Shown here: positions 46,619 to 56,572 of the stretch, piece after piece
Position numbering within the stretch: position 1 is the first letter of the stretch
Layout of the letters: the number at the start of each line of letters is the position of its first letter
Assembly: GCF_000764655.1 (NCBI RefSeq)
Contig: NZ_JRGL01000008.1
Span: forward strand, 38,357 to 102,356
DNA from: Aeromonas aquatica
GTDB taxonomy: Bacteria; Pseudomonadota; Gammaproteobacteria; Enterobacterales; Aeromonadaceae
Reading direction: 5' to 3'
Length of the DNA stretch: 64,000 bases
Made by a program: the position numbers and the translations under genes
Notes under the pieces: model-generated
The model's input: the letters and a program-made list of their open reading frames with translations, nothing else
Databases searched by the model: none
Told to the model about the DNA's origin: nothing

Positions 46619-48460
46619 CTATTCCTCCAGCTTGCTTAAATCGCGCACCGCGCCCTTGTCTGCGCTGGTAGCGAGCATGGCGTAGGCACGCAGGGCATAG
46701 GAGACCTGGCGCTGACGATTGAGCGGCTTCCAGCCACGGGCCTCGATGGCGGCGCGGCGAGCGGCCAGCACGCTGTCGGCCACTTCCAGCACCATGCTGC
46801 GGGCCGGGATGTCGATGTTGATGATGTCGCCATCTTCCACCAGGCCTATGGTGCCGCCGGAGGCCGCCTCGGGGGAGACGTGACCGATGGAGAGGCCAGA
46901 GGTGCCACCGGAGAAGCGACCGTCTGTGATCAGGGCGCAGGCCTTGCCGAGGCCCATGGACTTGAGATAGGTGGTGGGATAGAGCATCTCCTGCATGCCG
47001 GGGCCGCCCTTGGGCCCTTCGTAGCGGATCACCACCACCTCACCGGCCTGGACGGTGCCATCCAGGATGCCCGCGACCGCCGTGTCCTGGCTCTCGAATA
47101 CCCGGGCCGGGCCGCGGAAGCAGAGGTTCTCTTCATCCACCCCGGCGGTCTTGACGATGGCGCCGTTCAGGGCAAGGTTGCCGGAGAGCACGGCCAGGCC
47201 GCCTTCCAGGCTGTAGGCGTTGTCCAGGGAGCGGATGCAGCCCTCGGCACGGTCCAGATCCAGCTCGGGCCAGCGGCAGCTCTGGCTGAACGCCTTGGTG
47301 GTGCGGATGCCGGCCGGGCCGGCGCGATAGAAGTCGTGCACCGCCTTGTCATCGCAGCGGCTGACGTCGTACTGCTCCAGCAGCTCGTGCAAGCTGGTGC
47401 CGAGCACGTTGCGGGTATCCCCGTGCACCAGCCCGGCCTTCTCCAGCTGGCCCAGGATGGCGACCACGCCACCAGCGCGGTGCACGTCTTCCATGTGGTA
47501 CTTCTGGGTGGAAGGGGCCACCTTGCACAGCTGGGGCACCCGGCGGGACATGCGATCGATGTCGGTCATGGTAAAGTCCACCCCGGCCTCCTGGGCCGCC
47601 GCCAGCAGGTGCAGCACCGTATTGGTGGAGCCGCCCATGGCGATGTCCAGCGCCATGGCGTTCTCGAACGCCGCCTTGGTGGCGATGTTGCGCGGCAGGG
47701 CGCTCTCGTCATCCTGCAGGTAGTAGCGGTTGGCCAAAGCGACGATGCGCTGGCCGGCCAGCTTGAACAGCTGCTCCCGATCGGAGTGAGTCGCCAGCAT
47801 GGAGCCGTTGCCCGGCTGGGAGAGGCCGAGCGCCTCGGTCAGGCAGTTCATGGAGTTGGCGGTGAACATGCCGGAGCAGGAGCCGCAGGTGGGGCAGGCG
47901 CTGCGCTCTATCTGATCGCTCTGGGCGTCGGACACCTTGGGATCGGCACCCTGGATCATGGCGTCCACCAGATCCAGCTTGATGATCTGATCCGACAGCT
48001 TGGTCTTGCCCGCCTCCATGGGGCCGCCGGAGACGAAGATCACCGGTATGTTGATGCGCAGGGCGGCCATCAGCATCCCCGGGGTGATCTTGTCGCAGTT
48101 GGAGATGCAGACCATGGCGTCGGCGCAGTGGGCGTTGACCATGTACTCCACAGAGTCGGCGATCAATTCGCGGGAGGGCAGCGAATAGAGCATGCCGCCG
48201 TGGCCCATGGCGATGCCGTCATCGACCGCTATGGTGTTGAATTCCTTGGCGACGCCGCCGGCGGCCTCGATCTCCCGGGCCACCAGCTGGCCGAGATCCT
48301 TGAGGTGCACGTGACCGGGCACGAACTGGGTGAAGGAGTTGACCACGGCTATGATGGGCTTGCCGAAATCCTGATCGGTCATGCCGGTGGCACGCCAGAG
48401 GGCGCGGGCCCCGGCCATGTTACGTCCGTGGGTGGTGGTGGCGGATCTCAACTTCGGCAT
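46619..48460 (-). CDS. ilvD: Dihydroxy-acid dehydratase
   Basis: A 613-residue iron-sulfur enzyme (E. coli 616) making the 2-oxo acids of valine and isoleucine. Cluster cysteines are in [12 protein letters not shown] and [17 protein letters not shown]; the C-terminal catalytic region contains [17 protein letters not shown] chose the start giving [15 protein letters not shown]; 46 codons upstream are in frame but unlike the family. The 228-bp gap to ilvE contains a copy of the ilvE 3' end. Confidence 0.97.
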   Translation of the reverse strand: MPKLRSATTTHGRNMAGARALWRATGMTDQDFGKPIIAVVNSFTQFVPGHVHLKDLGQLVAREIEAAGGVAKEFNTIAVDDGIAMGHGGMLYSLPSRELIADSVEYMVNAHCADAMVCISNCDKITPGMLMAALRINIPVIFVSGGPMEAGKTKLSDQIIKLDLVDAMIQGADPKVSDAQSDQIERSACPTCGSCSGMFTANSMNCLTEALGLSQPGNGSMLATHSDREQLFKLAGQRIVALANRYYLQDDESALPRNIATKAAFENAMALDIAMGGSTNTVLHLLAAAQEAGVDFTMTDIDRMSRRVPQLCKVAPSTQKYHMEDVHRAGGVVAILGQLEKAGLVHGDTRNVLGTSLHELLEQYDVSRCDDKAVHDFYRAGPAGIRTTKAFSQSCRWPELDLDRAEGCIRSLDNAYSLEGGLAVLSGNLALNGAIVKTAGVDEENLCFRGPARVFESQDTAVAGILDGTVQAGEVVVIRYEGPKGGPGMQEMLYPTTYLKSMGLGKACALITDGRFSGGTSGLSIGHVSPEAASGGTIGLVEDGDIINIDIPARSMVLEVADSVLAARRAAIEARGWKPLNRQRQVSYALRAYAMLATSADKGAVRDLSKLEE

Positions 48461-48608
48461 TGTCTCTACTCCCTGAATACATGAGCCCGACTGGGCAAAC
48501 TTATGGTGCGAAGCTGTCGCTTCAAATCGGTTGTGGCAAGGGATCTGCCCTTGCCATAGCCGACTCTTGTTGGCGCGAGCGGGCGACGGGTCGCCCACTC
48601 GTTCTCAA

Positions 48609-48668
48609 TCAGTCGTTGACCGGGGTCAGCCAACCCCACTTGTCCTCGGTTTGGCCGTTGCATGGGGG
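48609..48668 (-). repeat. Copy of the ilvE 3' end
   Basis: The minus-strand reading is NGQTEDKWGWLTPVND-stop, against NGQTEDKWNWLTPVND-stop at the IlvE C-terminus, 80 bp away. Of the eight codon differences in this stretch, seven are synonymous. There is no start; the copy lies between ilvE and ilvD inside the operon. Confidence 0.92.
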
Positions 48669-48688
48669 CAAATGCTGCCCCCGCTGAT

Positions 48689-49621
48689 TCAATCGTTAAC
48701 TGGGGTCAACCAGTTCCATTTGTCCTCGGTCTGACCGTTGAACAGGCCGAAGAAGGCATTCTGCAGCCGCTCGGTCACGGGGCCACGGCTCCCGGCCCCG
48801 ACTTTCATCCGATCGACGGAACGCACCGGCGTGACTTCGGCGGCGGTACCGGTCATGAAGATCTCGTCCGCCACGTACAGGGCTTCGCGCGGCAGCGCCT
48901 GCTCGCGCACCTCATAACCCAGATCTTTGGCCAGCGTCATTATGGTGTCGCGGGTGATGCCGGGCAGGATGGCGGCGGTGGCGGGCGGGGTGAACAGCAC
49001 GCCGTTCTTCACCAGGAACAGGTTCTCCCCCGCCCCCTCGCTCAGGTAGCCGTTCACGTCCAGCGCCAGCCCCTCGGCGAAGCCGTTGCGCTTGGCCTCC
49101 CTGCTGATCAGCTGGGATGAGAGATAGTTGCCGCCGGCCTTGGCACCGGTGGGGATGGTGTTGGGCGCGAGCCGGCTCCAGGAGGTGACGCACACATCCA
49201 CCCCGTTTTTGAGCCCCTCCTCGCCGAGGTAGGCGCCCCAGGGCAGGGCTGCGACCATGAGATCCGCCTTGGCATCCAGCGGCGGATGCAGCCCCAGCCC
49301 CACGTTGCCGACAAAGGCCAGCGGACGCAGATAGCCGCTTTTGAGGCCGTTCTCGCGCACCACGGTGCGGCAGGCGTCATTCACCTCGGCCTCGCTGTAG
49401 GGCACGTCCATCCAGTAGATCCTGGCGGAGTCGAACAGGCGGCGGGTGTGCTCCTGCAGACGGAAGATGCAGGTCCCCTTGGGGGTATCGTAGGCACGCA
49501 CCCCCTCGAACACCGAGGAGCCGTAGTGCAGGGCGTGGCTCATGACGTGGACCTGGGCATCTTGCCAGGGCACCAGTTTGCCGTTGAACCAGATGTATTG
49601 AGGATGGGAAGGCTGTGACAT
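48689..49621 (-). CDS. ilvE: Branched-chain amino acid aminotransferase
   Basis: A 310-residue fold-type IV PLP enzyme (E. coli 309) for the last step of Ile, Val and Leu synthesis. FEGVRAYDTPKG..IFRLQEHTRRL, the lysine region AKAGGNYLSSQLISREAKR and EGAGENLFLVKNG are present. It is 12 bp after ilvM in the operon. Confidence 0.97.
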   Translation of the reverse strand: MSQPSHPQYIWFNGKLVPWQDAQVHVMSHALHYGSSVFEGVRAYDTPKGTCIFRLQEHTRRLFDSARIYWMDVPYSEAEVNDACRTVVRENGLKSGYLRPLAFVGNVGLGLHPPLDAKADLMVAALPWGAYLGEEGLKNGVDVCVTSWSRLAPNTIPTGAKAGGNYLSSQLISREAKRNGFAEGLALDVNGYLSEGAGENLFLVKNGVLFTPPATAAILPGITRDTIMTLAKDLGYEVREQALPREALYVADEIFMTGTAAEVTPVRSVDRMKVGAGSRGPVTERLQNAFFGLFNGQTEDKWNWLTPVND

Positions 49622-49633
49622 TGGCTTTGCTCC

Positions 49634-49882
49634 TTAAGCGCTGATCCGGGGCTGCTGTTCCAGTGCATCGACCCGGGAGACGTCCACCAGCTTGACCAGC
49701 TGGCTCCACAACTGCTGGATGGGACGCACCGACTCGACAGTAACCGTGATCCGCAGCTGTTGGCAATCCTGCTCCATATTGAGGGCGCAGAGCGCGAAGC
49801 CGCGGTGGCGCACCACCCGCAGCACCCGCTCCATCACTTCGGGTCTCGGCTGGGCGTGAATATGCAATGTGTGCTGGTTCAT
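49634..49882 (-). CDS. ilvM: Acetolactate synthase isozyme II small subunit
   Basis: An 82-residue ACT-domain regulatory subunit (E. coli 87) of acetohydroxyacid synthase [22 protein letters not shown] is the ACT core. Its ATG overlaps the ilvG stop by four bases (ATGA), so the two subunits are translationally coupled. A longer in-frame extension upstream is a shadow within ilvG. Confidence 0.95.
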   Translation of the reverse strand: MNQHTLHIHAQPRPEVMERVLRVVRHRGFALCALNMEQDCQQLRITVTVESVRPIQQLWSQLVKLVDVSRVDALEQQPRISA

Positions 49883-51525
49883 GGGCGTTGCTCCATCATC
49901 TTGTGGTTGGCGACTCCTGGTGGCACCAGGGGCCAGACGTTTTCTTCCTCTGAAATCGCGACATGCAGCAGGTAGGCGCTCTCGCTCGCCAGCAGACGGC
50001 CCAGCGCCGGCGCTATCTCCGCCTTGCAGCTGATGGTCTCGCCGGGGATGCCGAAGGCGGCGGCCAGGGCGATGAAGTCCGGGTTGTCCGAGAGTATGGT
50101 CTCGCTGTAGCGGCCGTCGAAGAACAGCTCCTGCCACTGGCGCACCATGCCGAGACGCTGGTTGTCGATCAGCACCATCTTCACCTTGAGCTGGGCGCGG
50201 CGTATGGTGCCGAGCTCCTGCACGTTCATCATGAAGGAGCCATCGCCGCTCACCAGCACTACCTCATCCTCCGGCCGCGCCATCTTGGCGCCGATAGCGG
50301 CGGGCAGGCCGAAGCCCATGGTGCCGAGGCCAGCGCTGGAAAGATGGTTGCGCGGGCTGGTGAAACGCATGTGCTGGGCCACCCACATCTGGTGCTGGCC
50401 CACGTCGCAGGCCACCACGCTGCTCTCGGGCAGGCGCTCGGACAGCTGCTTGAGCAGGGCTGGGGCATAGATGGGTTGGCCGGGGTGGTCGTAGCGAAAC
50501 GCATATTCCCGTGCCATGGCGGCGCAGTGCTCGCGCCAGGGTGCGATGTCGAGGGCCATGGCCAGCGCCGGCAGCACCAGCCTCAGATCCGTGGTGATGC
50601 CCACCTCGGCGGCGCGGCGCTTGCCGAACTCGGCGGCGTCCACGTCCAGATGGACCACCCTGGCGTGGGGGGCGAACTCGTCCAGCTTGCCGGTCACCCG
50701 ATCATCGAAACGGGCGCCAACCACCAGCAGCAGATCACACTGCTGCACCGCGTAGTTGGCGGCCTTGGTGCCGTGCATGCCGAGCATGCCGAGATAGACG
50801 GGGCTGTCGGGATCCAGCGCCCCTATCCCCTTGAGGGTGGTGACCGCCGGCATGCCGCTGGCGGCAGCAAACTCGCGCAGCTCGGCCTCGGCATTGGCCA
50901 TGCCGACCCCGCCCCCGACGTAGAGCACGGGGCGCTCGGCGGCCGCCAGCAGGGCGCGGGCGGCGCCGATCTCGGCCGGGTTGAGGGCCTCCGGCTCCGC
51001 CACCGCAAACAGCGGGCTCAGGGTGGGCACGGCGGCCAGCTGGATATCCTTGGGGAAATCGATGAGCACAGGGCCGGGGCGGCCTTCGGTGGCGATGGCG
51101 AAGGCTTCGGCCAGCACCCGCCCCAAGTCGGCGGGGTCGGTGACCATGAAGGAGTGCTTGGTGCAGGAGAGGGACATGCCAAGTACATCCACCTCCTGGA
51201 AGGCATCGGTGCCCACCGCGGCGCAAGCCACCTGGCCACTGATGGCCACCAGCGGCACCGAGTCGAGCAGCGCCTCCGCCAGGCCGGTCACCAGGTTGGT
51301 GGCACCGGGGCCCGAGGTGGCGATGCAGACCCCCACCCGGCCGGAGGCGCGGGCATAGCCCACCGCCGCCATGGCGGCACCCTGCTCGTGGCGGCAGAGC
51401 TGATGGGCCAGACCACCGTCATACAGGGCATCGTAGACCGGCATGATGGCCCCGCCCGGGTAACCAAACACCTGGGTCACACCCTGTTTCTTGAGAGCCT
51501 GTACCAAAAACTGCGCGCCGTTCAT
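49879..51525 (-). CDS. ilvG: Acetolactate synthase isozyme II large subunit
   Basis: A 548-residue ThDP enzyme. The ThDP Glu is in [13 protein letters not shown], the second domain binds FAD, and the ThDP motif [16 protein letters not shown] is present. The frame is intact, unlike the frameshifted ilvG of E. coli K-12, so the valine-resistant isozyme should be active. It starts downstream of the ilvL attenuator. Confidence 0.97.
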   Translation of the reverse strand: MNGAQFLVQALKKQGVTQVFGYPGGAIMPVYDALYDGGLAHQLCRHEQGAAMAAVGYARASGRVGVCIATSGPGATNLVTGLAEALLDSVPLVAISGQVACAAVGTDAFQEVDVLGMSLSCTKHSFMVTDPADLGRVLAEAFAIATEGRPGPVLIDFPKDIQLAAVPTLSPLFAVAEPEALNPAEIGAARALLAAAERPVLYVGGGVGMANAEAELREFAAASGMPAVTTLKGIGALDPDSPVYLGMLGMHGTKAANYAVQQCDLLLVVGARFDDRVTGKLDEFAPHARVVHLDVDAAEFGKRRAAEVGITTDLRLVLPALAMALDIAPWREHCAAMAREYAFRYDHPGQPIYAPALLKQLSERLPESSVVACDVGQHQMWVAQHMRFTSPRNHLSSAGLGTMGFGLPAAIGAKMARPEDEVVLVSGDGSFMMNVQELGTIRRAQLKVKMVLIDNQRLGMVRQWQELFFDGRYSETILSDNPDFIALAAAFGIPGETISCKAEIAPALGRLLASESAYLLHVAISEEENVWPLVPPGVANHKMMEQRP

Positions 51526-51548
51526 GTGGAAATCCTGTCCTTTGGTCG

Positions 51549-51580
51549 AAAAAAAACCCCCGAGCCGTGAGGCTCGGGGG
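51549..51580 (-). terminator. ilv attenuator terminator
   Basis: On the minus strand the stem CCCCCGAGCC/GGCTCGGGGG (loop TCAC) is followed by about eight T, ending 24 bp before ilvG. It is positioned after ilvL as the attenuation terminator. Confidence 0.93.
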
Positions 51581-51610
51581 TCGCTTGTTTCGTTCTGTCC
51601 GGTGGTGGGT

Positions 51611-51709
51611 CTATCCCTTGTTCCGTGCAGCTAAACGAGCCCCGAGCGGTGAGATAATAATCACCACTAGGACCACAATAATGCTGACGAAACGGGAGGC
51701 CATGTTCAT
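51611..51709 (-). CDS. ilvL: ilv operon leader peptide
   Basis: A 32-residue leader (or 30 from the next ATG) whose centre reads [16 protein letters not shown], dense in Ile, Val and Leu codons. This is the control peptide of ilv attenuation: ribosome stalling on these codons when charged tRNAs are scarce prevents formation of the terminator at 51549-51580. E. coli IlvL has the same length and a similar tail. Confidence 0.93.
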   Translation of the reverse strand: MNMASRFVSIIVVLVVIIISPLGARLAARNKG

Positions 51710-51908
51710 AGTTACAACCGGAAATCCTGTGAAATCGGGGCGGTTTGCACCGCGAATGGCTATTAGAACTAGCACGGTGATTTTTATTGGGCAAGCGTTT
51801 TTTAGCTGACAAGACTCTGATTTCAAGCGCGCCGACGGCCTCTGACTGGCACAAAAAACTAATAAAAAACGGTTAACCAGCACATACATCAAACCAAGGA
51901 CGGGATTT

Positions 51909-53423
51909 ATGTCATTAGCTGTGGTTTATAGCCGTGCCAGCCTGGGGATCGCGGCGCCGCAAGTCACGGTAGAAGTCCATTTATCCAACGGGCTGCCCGC
52001 CTTCAACATGGTGGGATTACCGGAAACCTCGGTGAAGGAGTCGCGGGATAGGGTGCGCAGCGCCCTGCTCAACGGCAACTTCGAGTTCCCGAGCAAGCAC
52101 ATCACGGTCAACCTGGCCCCCGCCGATCTGCCCAAGGAGGGGGGCCGTTTCGATCTGGCCATCGCCATCGGCATTCTCGCCGCTTCCAAGCAGATACCGG
52201 CAAAATACCTGCTCGATCATGAATTTTTAGGGGAGCTGGCCCTGACCGGCGAGATCCGTCCCGTGCTCGGGGTGCTGCCTGCGGTGCTCGCCTGCCGCGA
52301 TGCGGGCCGCACCCTGCTGGTGCCGCGGGAGAACGGCCCCGAGGCCTCCCTCATCCAGGATGCGGAGGTGCGCACCGCCCATCAGCTGCTGGCGGTGACA
52401 GCCTGGCTGGCGGGCCAGTACGAGCTGCCACTGCCGGAGCCCCAGAGCACGGAGACACTGCCCGACGTGCCGGATCTGCAGGACGTGATCGGCCAGTCCC
52501 AGGCCAAGCGGGCGCTGGAGATCGCCGCCGCCGGCAGCCACAACCTGCTGTTCATAGGCCCCCCCGGCACCGGCAAGAGCATGCTGGCGAGCCGCCTGCC
52601 CGGCATCTTGCCGCCGCTCAGCGAGCAGGAGGCGCAGCAGACCGCCGCCATCCACTCCATCGGCGGACTCACCCCCCGGGTCGGCCACTGGCATCACAGG
52701 CCCTATCGCACGCCCCATCACAGCGCCTCGGCGGTGGCCCTGGTGGGGGGTGGCAGCCACCCGAGACCCGGCGAGATCTCGCTGGCCCACAACGGGGTGC
52801 TGTTTCTCGACGAGCTGCCGGAGTTCGAGCGCAAGGTGCTCGACTCCCTGCGTGAGCCGCTGGAGACCGGCCACATCACCATCAGCCGGGCCGCGCGCCA
52901 GGTGGACTTCCCCGCCCGCTTCCAGCTGATTGGCGCCATGAATCCCAGCCCCTGCGGCCACTATGGGGACGGCCAGACCCGCTCCAGCCCGGATCAGATC
53001 CTGCGCTATCTCGGCAAGCTCTCCGGCCCCTTCCTCGATCGCTTCGATCTGACGGTGGAGGTGCCGCTGCTGCCCAAGGGCAGCCTTACCGGCAAGGCGG
53101 AGCGCGGTGAGCCGAGCCGCCAGATCCGGGAGCGGGTGCTGGCGGCGCGGGAGCGGATGCTGAGCCGCAATGGCAAGCTCAACAACCTGCTGGATAGCCG
53201 TGAGATCGAAGATATTTGCAGACTATCGGCGCAAGATGCCGAGTTTCTGGAGAGCGCCATCCAGAAGCTGGGGCTCAGCATCCGGGCCTGGCACCGCATA
53301 CTGCGGGTGTCGCGCACCATAGCGGATCTGGCGGGCCGGCCCGCCATCGAGAAGGAGCACCTGATCGAGGCGCTCGGCTACAGGGCCATGGATCGGCTGC
53401 TCTCCCGCCTGCGCAGCGGCTGA
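51909..53423 (+). CDS. comM: ComM/YifB family AAA+ ATPase
   Basis: A 504-residue protein (E. coli YifB 506). It has an N-terminal Lon-protease-like domain (ASLGIAAPQVTVEVHLSNGL), a Mg-chelatase AAA+ core with Walker A GPPGTGKSMLASRLPGILPP and Walker B VLFLDELPEF, and a C-terminal Mg-chelatase domain. In Vibrio and Acinetobacter, ComM is a hexameric helicase for branch migration during natural transformation. It is divergent from ilvL, as in E. coli. Confidence 0.95.
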   Translation: MSLAVVYSRASLGIAAPQVTVEVHLSNGLPAFNMVGLPETSVKESRDRVRSALLNGNFEFPSKHITVNLAPADLPKEGGRFDLAIAIGILAASKQIPAKYLLDHEFLGELALTGEIRPVLGVLPAVLACRDAGRTLLVPRENGPEASLIQDAEVRTAHQLLAVTAWLAGQYELPLPEPQSTETLPDVPDLQDVIGQSQAKRALEIAAAGSHNLLFIGPPGTGKSMLASRLPGILPPLSEQEAQQTAAIHSIGGLTPRVGHWHHRPYRTPHHSASAVALVGGGSHPRPGEISLAHNGVLFLDELPEFERKVLDSLREPLETGHITISRAARQVDFPARFQLIGAMNPSPCGHYGDGQTRSSPDQILRYLGKLSGPFLDRFDLTVEVPLLPKGSLTGKAERGEPSRQIRERVLAARERMLSRNGKLNNLLDSREIEDICRLSAQDAEFLESAIQKLGLSIRAWHRILRVSRTIADLAGRPAIEKEHLIEALGYRAMDRLLSRLRSG

Positions 53424-53560
53424 ATACCTGGGATTATGGAAAAGTGAGTCCTATGTGGTCCATGGCTGTCAGACATGGTTTAGCGCGCCATCGGCTGATA
53501 TTATGGCCACAGATCTGACCACTTGCTGGTCATCCACAGACAAGAAGACGGACTCGATTC

Positions 53561-54460
53561 ATGCAAAACAAGCTGATAGAGCGACTGCGCGGCAGCCTCT
53601 CGACCCTGCTCTATTTCCTCAATACCCTGTTCTGGTTTGTCCCCATACTGCTGCTCGGCCTGGTCAAGCTGCTGCTGCCGATCAGAGGCTGGCGTACCCT
53701 CTGCAACGCCCTGCTGGATGGCTGCGCCAGCTGCTGGATAGGTTTCAACAATCTGATCCAGAAAGTCATCATCAGAACCACTTTTGAGGTGGTCGGAGTG
53801 GACAAAGGGCGCCGGAATGAGTGGTATATGGTGATTGCCAACCATCAATCCTGGGTCGACATACTGGTATTGCAGCGGATTTTTAATCAGAAAATTCCCT
53901 TCCTGAAGTTTTTCCTCAAGAAAGAACTGATTTGGGTACCTTTTCTCGGTCTGGCCTGGTGGGCGCTGGATTTCCCCTTCATGCGACGTTATTCCCGAAA
54001 GTTTCTGGAAAAACGCCCTCATCTGAAGGGAAAGGACATAGAAACAACCCGTAAGGCCTGTGCCAAGTTCCGCCACATTCCGGTGAGCGTGATGAACTTC
54101 GTGGAGGGCACCCGCTTCACCGCCCACAAGCATGACAAGCAGGCCGCCCCCTATCGCCATCTGCTGCACCCGAGGGCGGGCGGGGTCGCCTTTACCCTGG
54201 CGGCCATGGGGGATCAACTGCACCAGCTGGTGGATGTGACCATCGCCTATCCGGGCGGCATCCCCAGTTACTGGGACTTCATGTGCGGGCGGGTCAGGGA
54301 AATCAAGGTTCGGGTACGCTATCTGCCGATCGAACGCAATCTGGTGGGGGATTACTTCAATGACCCCGAGTTCCAACAAGAGTTTCAACAGTGGTTGAAC
54401 GGGATCTGGCACGAGAAGGATCAGACCCTGAGCCAACTGCTGGCGGACGAGACACAGTAA
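53561..54460 (+). CDS. PlsC-like acyltransferase, YihG paralogue
   Basis: A 299-residue inner-membrane acyltransferase. It has a hydrophobic N-terminus, the catalytic NHQSWVD (HX4D) and the acceptor motif FVEGTRFT. Family members acylate lysophosphatidic acid; specificity here is unknown. It is 10 bp upstream of a second member with the same motifs. Of the two, this one is less like E. coli YihG. Confidence 0.85.
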   Translation: MQNKLIERLRGSLSTLLYFLNTLFWFVPILLLGLVKLLLPIRGWRTLCNALLDGCASCWIGFNNLIQKVIIRTTFEVVGVDKGRRNEWYMVIANHQSWVDILVLQRIFNQKIPFLKFFLKKELIWVPFLGLAWWALDFPFMRRYSRKFLEKRPHLKGKDIETTRKACAKFRHIPVSVMNFVEGTRFTAHKHDKQAAPYRHLLHPRAGGVAFTLAAMGDQLHQLVDVTIAYPGGIPSYWDFMCGRVREIKVRVRYLPIERNLVGDYFNDPEFQQEFQQWLNGIWHEKDQTLSQLLADETQ

Positions 54461-54469
54461 ACGACACCC

Positions 54470-55423
54470 ATGCTCACCTTTCTTCCCGGCCCGCTGGTGC
54501 TGCTCATCAGCGCCAGCCTGACCATATTGTTCATCATCCTGGTCTCCAGCCTGATCCTGCTGGTGTCGCTGATCAAGCTGCTGCCGATCCCTGCCCTCAG
54601 CCACGCCTGCAGCCGGATCAACAACGGCATCATGCGCTTCTGGCTGAGCTGCAACGCCCTGGTGATCCGCCTCACCACCCGCATCGAATGGCAGATCGAA
54701 GACGACACCCGGTTGCGCAAGGATGGCTGGTATCTGATCGTCAGCAACCACCTGAGCTGGACCGACATAGTGGTGCTGGGCCATCTGTTCAGGGACCGGC
54801 TGCCGGTGCCCAAGTTCTTCATGAAGCACGAGCTGATCTACATCCCGCTGATGGGATTGGCCTGCTGGGGGCTGGACATGCCCTTCATGCGCCGCTACTC
54901 GCGGGCATTCCTGCTGCGCAACCCGCACCTGCGCGGCAAGGACATAGAGACCACCCGCAACGCCTGCGAGAAGTTTCGCCACATCCCCACCACCGTCATC
55001 AACTTCGTGGAAGGCACCCGTTTCACCGAGTCCAAGCGGGATGCGGTGCGCTCAGCCTACCGTCATCTGATGCCGCCCAAGGCGGCGGGGCTGGCCTTCA
55101 CCCTGGCCGCCATGGGGGAGCAGTTCGACAGCCTGATCAACGTCACCATCAGCTATCCGGACAACGCCGAGACCCCGTTCAAGGACTTCCTGATGGGGCG
55201 GATGAAGCGCATTCGGGTGCGCATCGAGGAGCTGCCCGTCGATGAGCCGCTGGTGGGGGATTACTTCAACGACAAGCAGTTCAAGCGGGGCTTCCAGCAG
55301 TGGCTGAACCAGCGCTGGCAGGAGAAGGACAGGGTGCTGGCGCAGTGGCAGGAGACCGATGCGGCGGCTCAGGTCGAGGCGGTGGTCGCCGAGGTGAGCG
55401 CCGAGGCCAGCTCGGGCAGCTGA
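54470..55423 (+). CDS. yihG: PlsC-like acyltransferase YihG
   Basis: A 317-residue homologue of E. coli YihG (310). NHLSWTDIVVL is the catalytic motif, then LDMPFMRRYSRAFLLRNPHL, FVEGTRFTESKRD and the C-terminal FQQWLN.RWQEKDR, all close to YihG. It probably adds an acyl chain to 1-acylglycerol-3-phosphate. Its last 55 bases overlap the 3' end of the convergent DUF523 gene. Confidence 0.9.
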   Translation: MLTFLPGPLVLLISASLTILFIILVSSLILLVSLIKLLPIPALSHACSRINNGIMRFWLSCNALVIRLTTRIEWQIEDDTRLRKDGWYLIVSNHLSWTDIVVLGHLFRDRLPVPKFFMKHELIYIPLMGLACWGLDMPFMRRYSRAFLLRNPHLRGKDIETTRNACEKFRHIPTTVINFVEGTRFTESKRDAVRSAYRHLMPPKAAGLAFTLAAMGEQFDSLINVTISYPDNAETPFKDFLMGRMKRIRVRIEELPVDEPLVGDYFNDKQFKRGFQQWLNQRWQEKDRVLAQWQETDAAAQVEAVVAEVSAEASSGS

Positions 55424-55851
55424 TCCTCCGAGAAGACAGCGATGCCGTGGCGCCGCAGCAGGGCCGTGGTCTTGCCCTCACCCGCCATCGAAACTCCCTC
55501 GAAGCGGCCGTTGTAGATGCGGCCGCTGCCACAGGAGGGACTCCCCTCCTTGAGCAGCGCGAAGCGAATGCCCTGCGCCAGACAGATCTCCAGCGCCAGC
55601 TCGGCGCCGCGATCGAATTCGGCGGTCACGTCCAGCCCAGACTGAGTCACCACCAGCTCCCCCTGCCGTTCGGCGGGCGGGCGCGGGGTCGGCAGGCCAC
55701 CGGCCACCTCGGGGCAGAAGGCCAGGGTGCGCCCCTCGGCCCCCAGCGAGCTCAGCCAGTCGCTGAGGATCCCCTTGCTCTGACCGTCATACCGCACCGG
55801 CTGCCCGAGCAGGCAGGCGCTGACCAGCACGCGTAGCGGTTTATGGTTCAT
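55369..55851 (-). CDS. DUF523 family protein
   Basis: A 160-residue protein with the family's conserved cysteines: LVSACLLGQPVRYDG, FCPEVAGGLPTPRPPAE and LLKEGSPSCGSGRIYNGRF. Function is unknown; the cysteines suggest metal or redox chemistry. The start overlaps the nrtR stop by ATGA, so it is in one operon with nrtR. Its 3' end overlaps yihG tail-to-tail by 55 bp. Confidence 0.92.
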   Translation of the reverse strand: MNHKPLRVLVSACLLGQPVRYDGQSKGILSDWLSSLGAEGRTLAFCPEVAGGLPTPRPPAERQGELVVTQSGLDVTAEFDRGAELALEICLAQGIRFALLKEGSPSCGSGRIYNGRFEGVSMAGEGKTTALLRRHGIAVFSEDQLPELASALTSATTAST

Positions 55852-56498
55852 GCTTCGGCTCCATTCATCACCTGATCAAACATCACGCAGCAGGGGCTCT
55901 CCAGCCGGTAGAGGATGGCCGGGCGCTGCTTGCCGGTGCGCTTGCGGCCGGTATCCACCAGGATATCGGCGCGGTGGATGCGCTTGCGAAACGCCGCCGT
56001 ATTCATTGGGGTCTGCAGGATGACCTCGAAGGCGCGCTGCACCTCGGAGAGGGTGAACTCGGGGCCAAGCAGTTGCAGTGGCAGGGTGCTGTAGCGGCTC
56101 TTGATGCGCAGCCGCTCCAGCCCCTTGGCGATCAGCTGGCCGTGGTCGAAGGCGAGACCGAGGCCCGGCAAGACAGAGAGCGGATGCCAGCAGCCGCGCA
56201 CCACCTCCACCTCCGGCTCGACCAGGCACAGGTAGACCAGGGTGGTGGACCAGCCGCGGGGATCCCGCTCCAGATTGCCGAGGGTGCAGACCTGCTCGCT
56301 GTAGCAGTGACCCAGCCCCCACTCCGCCAGCAGGCGATGACGGGCGGCGTCCAGATCCCGGTCCCGCGTCTCGTCGATACGCAGCGCGGGCAACTGCCAG
56401 CTATGGGCAAAGGGGGGGCGATCGCGGGTCTCGAGGAGCAGCTCGAGCCGCTCCTCGTTCAACCGCAGCACCACCATATCCAGACTCATTCTCGGCAT
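55848..56498 (-). CDS. nrtR: NrtR-type transcriptional regulator of NAD metabolism
   Basis: A 216-residue protein with an N-terminal Nudix-like domain (MVVLRLNEERLELLLETRDRPPF) and a C-terminal winged helix (FTLSEVQRAFEVILQTPMN..FRKRI, then GKQRPAILYRL). The Nudix box is degenerate (DLDAARHRLLAEWGL instead of REUXEE), so it should bind rather than hydrolyse its ligand, ADP-ribose in known NrtRs. It diverges from pncA-pncB, the usual NrtR targets. ATG 56489 is an alternative start. Confidence 0.88.
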   Translation of the reverse strand: MPRMSLDMVVLRLNEERLELLLETRDRPPFAHSWQLPALRIDETRDRDLDAARHRLLAEWGLGHCYSEQVCTLGNLERDPRGWSTTLVYLCLVEPEVEVVRGCWHPLSVLPGLGLAFDHGQLIAKGLERLRIKSRYSTLPLQLLGPEFTLSEVQRAFEVILQTPMNTAAFRKRIHRADILVDTGRKRTGKQRPAILYRLESPCCVMFDQVMNGAEA

Positions 56499-56572
56499 CC
56501 TGACTGACCTGCTCGCCTTCCAATAATGTTTGGTAGATAATATCACAAGGATAGTATGTGCAGGAGCCAATC
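56499..56572. promoter_or_regulatory. nrtR-pncA intergenic region with candidate operator
   Basis: The AT-rich core TTTGGTAGATAATATCAC (from 56530) lies between the divergent genes and resembles the imperfect palindromes used by NrtR. I cannot define exact half-sites by eye. A CAGGAG Shine-Dalgarno for pncA lies at 56561-56566. Confidence 0.35.

Noticed and set aside
46880..48484. Long open frame on the plus strand opposite ilvD (534 codons)
   Set aside because: It is fully antisense to a well-conserved gene, with low-complexity His/Gly/Gln-rich translation typical of the reverse of GC-rich codons. Similar antisense frames lie opposite rstA/rstB, potG and mgtE.
49879..51525. Frameshift in ilvG as in E. 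coli K-12
   Set aside because: The reading frame is intact over 548 codons with all motifs.
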